A DNA stretch of 64,000 nucleotides, taken from assembly GCF_033958435.1 (NCBI RefSeq), contig NC_134137.1, forward strand, positions 318,989,501 through 319,053,500, read 5' to 3'. The notes beneath the pieces were generated by a model. It searched no databases. It saw only the letters and a list, made by a program, of their open reading frames with translations, and was not told the DNA's origin. Made by a program: the position numbers and the translations under genes. Below, piece after piece: positions 57,716 to 64,000 of this stretch. Source of the DNA: Carettochelys insculpta. Its lineage: Eukaryota; Chordata; Testudines; Carettochelyidae. How positions within the stretch are numbered: position 1 is the first letter of the stretch; every line of letters starts with the position of its first letter.

Positions 57716-60595
57716 GTATATTACCAGCTATGTGCTCCTACTGTAACCCTTAGAAAGAACAATCACACTGCCTGGGATACAGCCCATCCTTAGCCATCAA
57801 TTAGAGATTCACAGGAGGATTCTTAATTACTTTGTATTCTGCCCTTCTGTTGCTTGCAGGGTCTTAGGCTTATCTTAAACTGAACAATTCAATGTCAGAG
57901 TGAATTTTGTGCTCTACTGCAAACCAGTGTTGGAACAATGCTATGCTTAGCCCCAGATTATTTTGCTCAGATTCCACGTCCAATTATTCTCATTATGAAG
58001 ATATAATTGGCCTAAAATATTATTCAAGGGCAAAATAGATGCACTAGTTGTAGAAGATAGGGTACAAGCCTGGCCTGATGTAGGGAGCCCCAGACATTCC
58101 ACCTTTCCTGAGCAGGGGGCTAAGAGGCCCAAGAGCAGCCCCTGTCCCAGGATCTCCACCTTCCAGGATGTACAGCAGGTGTGGGATTTGGGGCTCCTCA
58201 CAGCAAACTGGGCTTGCTGGCTTCTGCTCAGGAGAAAGAGGAGGAGAAAACATGGGGCCACAGAGAAGGGCCAGCATGAGGAAGAGGCTGGTGCTGCAGT
58301 CAGGGGCTGTCCAGTTGACTGAGCTGAGGACAAAAGAGGCCAGCCAGCCTCCACACACCTCCTTCTCCAGCAGGGCTGCCTGTGTTCAAAACCATGGCAA
58401 TCACACAAGTATCAGGCCAATGCAGGTCTCTACCTGGTCCCAGCATATCCAGATGGTCTCTGCTCCAAAAACCAGCAATGACAGGGGAACATTGAAGGGT
58501 CCGATTGTCTTCCATTGCTTCCTATGTCTTGTGAGCTCAGGTGTTGTGACCCGAAGCCCTGACTTAGTTCATGGGTGTGTCCTTCGAGTCCTCTGTGCAC
58601 ACCTGCCATGTTGGACTACCTGGGAGCCATGTTGTGGAGAGCTCTGGGCACTGGGAGCTCCTGAGGACCTGCACTACAGGCTGTACTCAGAGCTGTTGAA
58701 GATCTCATCCAGGCAGTAGCTGTAACGTGTTTTCCCCATGGCAACCTCAAGCCTTTATTTCTGGAAGACTACTACATTACGCCTAAAACCCAACCAGTTT
58801 TCCCAAAGAGGTCCAACTATCACTGTGCTTGCTTTCATATTCTTTTTGTTTTATGTGAATGTAGTGAACAGGAGAGCCTTGTCCTGACATTCCTGTAGGT
58901 CTGATAAGACTTTTCTTGGATTCAGGCATATCAGCCAAGGGGAAACCCTTCACCATTAGATCTTCACAGCCTGGGTTCAAAGATGGTGAGTTATATGGAC
59001 TGCTGGTGCCCCAGCCGCAAAAATATTCATGGCTGGATGCTCAGCTCCAGCATTGTTCACAGACCCAGGTGTCTCAGAGTCTGAAAGCTGCTTCATGCAG
59101 AGCTGCAAAGGACCTGCAAACGATCAGTGCCTGAGGCAGCAGGCTCACAGCAGGGGATCCCTGGCTTCTCTACCTGTGGGGCAGGAAGGAGGAGGGGACG
59201 AGGATGTGGCATGGTTGACAGCCTCCATCTCCGAGCTCCCCACATTGAGGACAGCAAGAAGAGAGGATTGACCTTGCACATGACCTGCCTGAGGGGACTT
59301 CTTGGGTGAGAGTCTTGCACAGGCGTGGCCTTAGGGGAAATGGCATCCTGGCATATTTTCATTTTAGTGCCCTGGTCCCAATGGGTGTGGTGCCCCTGAT
59401 TGCTCATGGTCCCCCAGAGGCTCTTCATACTCCCCTGCTCCCAATCCTTGTTCCTCCCTCCCTACACTATGCCTCCTTTGCCCCTAATGCCTGCACCTCC
59501 CTCTTGTGCCCCAGCCCCTGCCCTGTGCCCTTTGCACTGTTCCCCTTCACTCCTGCTCCTTGCACTGCCTGGGCTCCTAAGTCCTGCACCACCCTCTGCA
59601 AACACATAGGGAAAATCACCCACCTTGATGCACAAAGCAGCTGTCATTGCTCCTCACTCCTATGCTGGGCTGCTGCTCCTGCACCTCACACAGCCCAGGA
59701 GCGCAAAAGGAAAGGGAGGAGAACACAGCTGCTGGTGCCTCAGTGCAGCCCAGGTGGGGAAGTGACCAGGGTGCAGGGAGCCCTGCTGTTGTGTATTGGA
59801 GGGTGGAGAATGGGAGAGGGACAGTTTTCAGTCCATGTTTATGTAATTTTAAAATATTTATGTCAACTTACAAGAGATGTAGGAGGTAGGATTTGGAATC
59901 ATTCTGGGCACCACCAAAAACTAGAGAAACCTGCTGCTCCTGCATGGGCCAGTTTCTGGAGAAGAGCGAACAGCCATGGGGCACAATTTGGGCTGGAGTT
60001 AATATAACTTGCAGGTGGACTTCTATACAGACATTTCATACAACAGCCTGAATAAATGCATGGTGCAGTCAGAGGAATGCATAGCTCAGCATTGTTCCTT
60101 GGTTCCATTGTTCCATTCATTCCATGGTTGTTACTGCACGCTATTGAAGCAATAGTAGCTGCTCCATCCTTATATGTGGTTGGGCCCTAAGATTTGTACT
60201 GGGCTCCATCCCACAGCTGTATACCCCTACACCAGTCCCCCACTCACACACATTTCTTCTGTACCTGTTTATACAGTGTAGGATCCAAGGTGAAATTTTA
60301 GAGCATTCACCCACTGTACCAACTGGGAAACGGCTTCAAAAATAAAACCAACACAATTTATATTTAAAGCAGTCATATTTTTCCATCACAGTTCCTAAGA
60401 TTATGTAGTTTGTAATTTGCACATAGTTATCAACACAAAATTAAATATTCTTGTTCCCCAGTTACATTTACGTACTCTAATGATGTAATTAAATGTGCAA
60501 TTATGGAACTGAAAAGTCATTATTTAGTAAATAGCTGTACACAAGTTATTCTCACTCATTAAAAGTTACTTTTAGAAAAAGTTAAACTCACACAC
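57716..60595. other. No recognised gene; mixed composition
   Basis: 58050-58700 and 59000-59800 are moderately G+C-rich with chance ORFs up to 233 residues (59306-60007) of low complexity, Pro/Cys/Leu-rich, without known motifs. No transposon ends were identified. Confidence 0.35.
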
Positions 60596-60599
60596 CAGA

Positions 60600-60930
60600 C
60601 ATGCTCCATGGTAGGAAAATTAGTTCAAAATTATTTTACAATCCATATGCACAAGAGGAAAGAGTTAGGAATGCACATGTGGGCAATAGTCTGAAGTTAC
60701 AAAAGGAGAGGAGTAGGTTGGATGTTAGGAAAAACTACTTCACCAGGAGGGTGGTGAGGTACTGGAATGTGTTGCCTAGAGAGGTGGTGGATTCTCCATC
60801 CCGAGAGGTTTTTAAGTCCCAGCTTGACAAGGTCCTGGCTGGGATGACTAAGTTGGGGTTGATCCTGCTTGAAGCAGGGGACTGAACTAGATGACCTCCT
60901 GAGGTCCCTTCCAGCCCCATAATTCTGTAT
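60600..60930 (+). mobile_element. CR1 LINE 3' end with the last part of ORF2
   Basis: The frame at 60601-60885 reads [39 protein letters not shown] and [14 protein letters not shown], the conserved C-terminus of CR1 ORF2, still open here. The tail TAGATGACCTCCTGAGGTCC then CTTCCAGCCCC follows, ending ATAATTCTGTAT. The element is 5' truncated. Confidence 0.88.
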
Positions 60931-61126
60931 CTTGATTTTTTTTAATTTAGCAATTATAATTTTCATGTTATTTTAATATGGGTTACGGTGGATTATTTTT
61001 AAATTATATTTTTGTGTTTTATTTGTTTGCTTCTTTGTTATTTGATTTGTTTGTGGGTTTTTTCCTGATTGGTTTATTTTTGTTTTGGGGGAGACAAGAA
61101 AAAGAAAAAATTCCATAATCTGTTTC

Positions 61127-61263
61127 TACTCCATTCATCTGAAGACGTGTGTCTTACTCACTACAGCTCATGACCCAATCAATTTGTTAGTCCATGAGAT
61201 GCTACAAGACTGCTTGTTATTTGTGAAGCTACTGACTATCACAGCAACCCCTCTGAGACTATA
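61127..61263. repeat. Interspersed repeat unit, inverse of the 250-466 left arm
   Basis: CTGAAGACGTGTGTCTTACT, CACTACAGCTCATGACCC, TTTGTTAGTCCATGAGATGC and AGCAACCCCTCTGAGAC match the unit in reverse complement (compare ATCAGAGGGGCAGCC at 251). Confidence 0.6.
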
Positions 61264-61539
61264 ATATGGAACTGTGTGACTAGACACGAGTGCCACAAAA
61301 GCACATTGTTTACCTTACTCCAGTAGTCCCAAATATGTAGAGTTTCTTATGATATCGAATTATTTTTTTTTCTGGAGGTGAAATTCACCCTGTGCAGAGG
61401 ACTAATGGAATGACTGAAACAAGGAGTAAACAGTGATAAACCTTCTACTAACCCTCTTGCAGGGGTGAATTCCATTTTGGGTGCATAAAACTATTCAGAT
61501 TAATTCACATGGAACGAATCAAGGCTGATATGAATCATA

Positions 61540-62250
61540 GGCTACGTCTACACGTGAAGCCTACATCGAAGTAGCCTATTTCGATGTGGCGACATCGAAA
61601 TAGGCTATTTCGATTAATAACGTCTACACGTCCTCCAGGGCTGGCAACGTCGATGTTCAACATCAACGTTGCGCAGCACCACATCGAAATAGGCACAGCG
61701 AGGGAACGTCTACACACCACTGTAGCACACATCGAAATAAGGGTGCCAGGCACAGCTGCAGACAGGGTCACAGGGCGGACTCAACAGCCAGCCGCTCCCT
61801 TAAAGGGCCCCTCCCAGACACACTTGCACTAAACAGCACAAGATACACAGAACCGACAACGAGTTGCAGACCCTGTGCATGCAGCATGAATCCCCTGCTG
61901 CAGCAGCAGCAGCCAGAAGCCCTGGGCTAAGGGCTGCTGCACACGGTGACCATAGAGCCCCGCACGGGCTGGAGAGACAGCATCTCTCAACCCCCCAGCT
62001 GATGGCTGCCATGGAGGACCCCACAATTTCGACGTTGCGGGACGCGGATCATCTACACGGTCCCTACTTCGACGTTGAACATCGAAGTAGGGCGCTATTC
62101 AGATTCCCTCATGAGGTTAGCGACTTCGACGTCTCGCCGCCTAACATCGAAGTTAACTTCGAAATAGCGCCCGACGCGTGTAGCCGCGACGGGCGCTATT
62201 TCGAAGTTAGTGCCGCTACTTCGAAGTAGCGTGCACGTGTAGACGCAGCT
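61540..62250 (+). mobile_element. Non-autonomous Harbinger-type element, 711 bp
   Basis: The ends GGCTACGTCTACACGTG and CACGTGTAGACGCAGCT are flanked by an exact ATA duplication (61537-61539 and 62251-62253). It is the same short family as 7349-8030 but keeps an extra subterminal block (ACATCGAAGTAGCCTATTTC) also present in the two-gene element. The insertion lies in the ATCATAG-type tail of the CR1 that follows. Confidence 0.87.
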
Positions 62251-62321
62251 ATAGAGTCATAGGACTGGAAGGCACCTTGAGAGGTCATCTAGTCCAGTCC
62301 CTGGACTCATGGCTGGGCTAA

Positions 62322-62997
62322 GGCTTTGTCTACACTAGGAGGTCAATTCGAATTTAAGGCAGTTAGCTCAATTGTACCAAGTGACTGTTGTCACTGTAAA
62401 TACCATTAGTTCAATTTAGGAAGCACTAATATCGATATCATAATATTGTCGAAACTGGGTGGATGTAGTGTCAAGTTCGAATGTAACAGTTTGAATGGAG
62501 GCTAGCGTGGAAGTGCCATGTCTTTGAACTGAATTCATTGGCCTCCAGAGGTTGAGTGGCTCTGCTGCACCTGGCTCCCTGCTCCCCACAACCTGCAGAA
62601 GCCAACAAACTGATGAACGCAGCACCTGGCTCCCTGCCGCGCCTAGCTCCCAGCTCCTGTGAGCCAGATGAAGCAATGCTGGTCAGTTTCCTGGCTCCCC
62701 CAAGCTGTGGGGACTGAAGAATCAGGCAGCAGGGTGAATGCTGCCAGCGGTGGGGGTTCAGCAGGTCCTGGGGGGCGAGGGGGAGTGTGCAGAATGCAAA
62801 GCTGAGGGAACTGTGGGGTAGGTTCCCACAATGCAGTGCTGCAACAGTCAATGTTTGGCCATTCAGTGTGGCAGCACTAACTCAACTTTGTGTGGACTTT
62901 GTGGGAAGGGAAGATACTCAAAATCAAATTTATAAAACCCAGTGTTGGAAAACTGAATTTAATAAAACTGCATTTATCTGGCAGTGTAGACATAGCC
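62322..62997. mobile_element. MITE with GGCTTTGTCTACACTAG ends, 676 bp, inside CR1
   Basis: The left end GGCTTTGTCTACACTAGG pairs with the right end CAGTGTAGACATAGCC. Flanks TAA and TAC match at two of three. TTCGAA words (GGTCAATTCGAATTTAAGG, GTCAAGTTCGAATG) recall the Harbinger-type families, but the interior is different. The CR1 on both sides is continuous. Confidence 0.72.
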
Positions 62998-63399
62998 TAC
63001 ATATTATTAGATCATCCCTGACAGGTGTTTGTCTAACCGGTTCTTTAAAATCTCTAATGGTGGAGATTCTACAACCTCCACTGGCAATTTATTCCAGTGT
63101 TTAATCAACCCGCACCTTCTGTTTTTCCCTGACTTCCAACCTAAACCTCTCTCGCTGCATGGTTATCCCGTTACTCCTTGTCTTACCCTCACAGTTTAAA
63201 AAGAAAACAAACTTTCTCCATTCTTCTTGTTACAATTTGTTACCAAGTCCTCTTGAAACCAGTTTTTTTCAATCTTCCCTCAAAAGAAATGTTTTCTAGG
63301 CTTTTCATCACTTTTGTTGCTTTTCTGTGGACCATTTTTCCTATTTCTCCACATCTTTCCTGAAATGTGGCAGCCAGAACTGGACATACTATTCAAGTT

Positions 63400-63530
63400 T
63401 CAGAGGGGTAGCCACATCAGCCTGTTTCAACAAAAGGAACAAGTAGTCTCGTGACCCCTTTAAAGAATAACTAATTTATTAGGGCATAGGCTTTTGTGAG
63501 ATACAGCTCAGTTCTGAAGAAATCAGTACT
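63400..63530. repeat. Interspersed repeat unit inserted in CR1
   Basis: TTTCAGAGGGGTAGCCACAT, GTAGTCTCGTGACCCC, TAATTTATTAGGGCATAGGC and CAGTTCTGAAGAAATCAG follow the left arm of 250-466. The CR1 words ACTGGACATACT and CCCAGTTGAGGCCATAAC lie on either side. Confidence 0.65.
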
Positions 63531-64000
63531 CCCAGTTGAGGCCATAACACCATGGAGTAGAGCAGAAGTACTTCTAATTTCTTCCTTTCAACAGTCCTGC
63601 TAGTACATCCCAGAATGATGCTGCTGTTTGTACACCAGTGTTACATTATTGACTCATATTTAGCTTGTGGTCTATTATGCTTCCCCCGATCCCTTTCTGC
63701 TATACTCCTTCATACACTGTCATTTCCCATTGCATATGCATTTCACTGCTTGTTCCTCCCTAAATAGAGTACTTTGCATTTGTCCTATTAAATTTCATCC
63801 TGTTTACTTCAGACCACTCTCCAGTCTGTCCAAATCATTTTGAATTATAATGCTAACCTCCAAGGCATTTGCGTCCTTTGTAGCTTGGTATCATCCTCAA
63901 ACTTTATAAATGTTCTCTCTTTGCCATTATCTAAATCACCAATTAAGATGTTGAATTGACTCAGCCCTAGAACTGACCCCTGCAGGATCCCACTCTGTAT

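Larger units (their letters stand above)
62251..64000 (-). mobile_element. CR1 LINE, minus orientation, running off the window
   Basis: The tail AGAGTCATAGGACTGGAAGG, then TTGAGAGGTCATCTAGTCC, continues after the MITE at 62322-62997 with GATCATCCCTGACAGGTG, ATTTATTCCAGTGTTTAATC and AATCTTCCCTCAAAAG. At the window edge the reverse complement encodes GSCRGQF-type sequence of the RT 'GIPQGSVLGP' region, disrupted. A second repeat (63400-63530) also interrupts it. Confidence 0.85.

Noticed and set aside
59306..60007. 233-residue plus-strand ORF
   Set aside because: Low-complexity Pro/Leu/Cys composition, no motif, no splice or homology support.

Overview
The window looks like non-coding vertebrate nuclear DNA, most likely from a cryptodiran turtle. 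I found no convincing host exon, rRNA or tRNA gene, prokaryotic operon or CRISPR array. The turtle call rests on a minus-strand SINE at 51395-51570 that joins a tRNA-like head (A-box and B-box) to a CR1-like tail. It is supported by many degraded CR1 LINEs with the typical 3' end and by several palindromic or GTCTACAC-ended DNA-transposon families that I recognise as abundant in turtles. Almost all the long ORFs lie inside repeats.

The centrepiece is a two-gene PIF/Harbinger-type transposon at 12917-17376 (4460 bp). It has GGCTACGTCTACACGTG-type terminal inverted repeats (TIRs) and a 3-bp target-site duplication (TSD), AGA. On the + strand it carries a HARBI1-like DDE nuclease gene with a 123-bp intron. 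On the - strand a convergent Myb/SANT-like gene carries an 823-bp intron. Both genes are damaged: the nuclease has a stop in a CAG run and a frame change before the catalytic Glu, and the Myb-like gene has a frame change and a probable internal deletion. A 427-bp insertion resembling a solo LTR sits in the Myb-like intron. Related elements with no coding capacity lie around it: 7349-8030, 9623-10304 and 61540-62250, and two members of a palindromic family with the same ends, 21240-21675 and 49765-50022. Each has an exact 3-bp TSD, so one transposition system probably mobilised them all.

A second layer is hAT-type non-autonomous elements. Those at 12310-12698 and 24106-24543 have perfect 8-bp TSDs, and others at 2334-3543, 5696-6040, 39553-40475, 43878-44317 and 48326-48804 have degraded or uncertain ones. 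A 2.6-kb GC-rich element at 30358-32962 has an internal fold-back structure and has split an older MITE. Retroelements include a 5'-truncated CR1 with reverse-transcriptase motifs (53080-55326), CR1 fragments at 12, 18.6, 24-25.6, 25.9, 42.7-43.2, 60.6 and 62.25-64 kb, and two other non-LTR reverse-transcriptase remnants on the - strand (26010-26757 and 56240-57715).

Nested insertions give a relative order of events: CR1s and old MITEs first, hAT elements into them, the Harbinger element into an old MITE, and the LTR into the Harbinger element. The intervals between repeats (for example 21.7-24.0, 27.3-30.2, 34.8-36.3, 40.5-42.5, 45.5-46.6 and 57.7-60.6 kb) are mostly AT-rich. I can assign nothing to them, and host regulatory elements there cannot be judged without comparison to other genomes.
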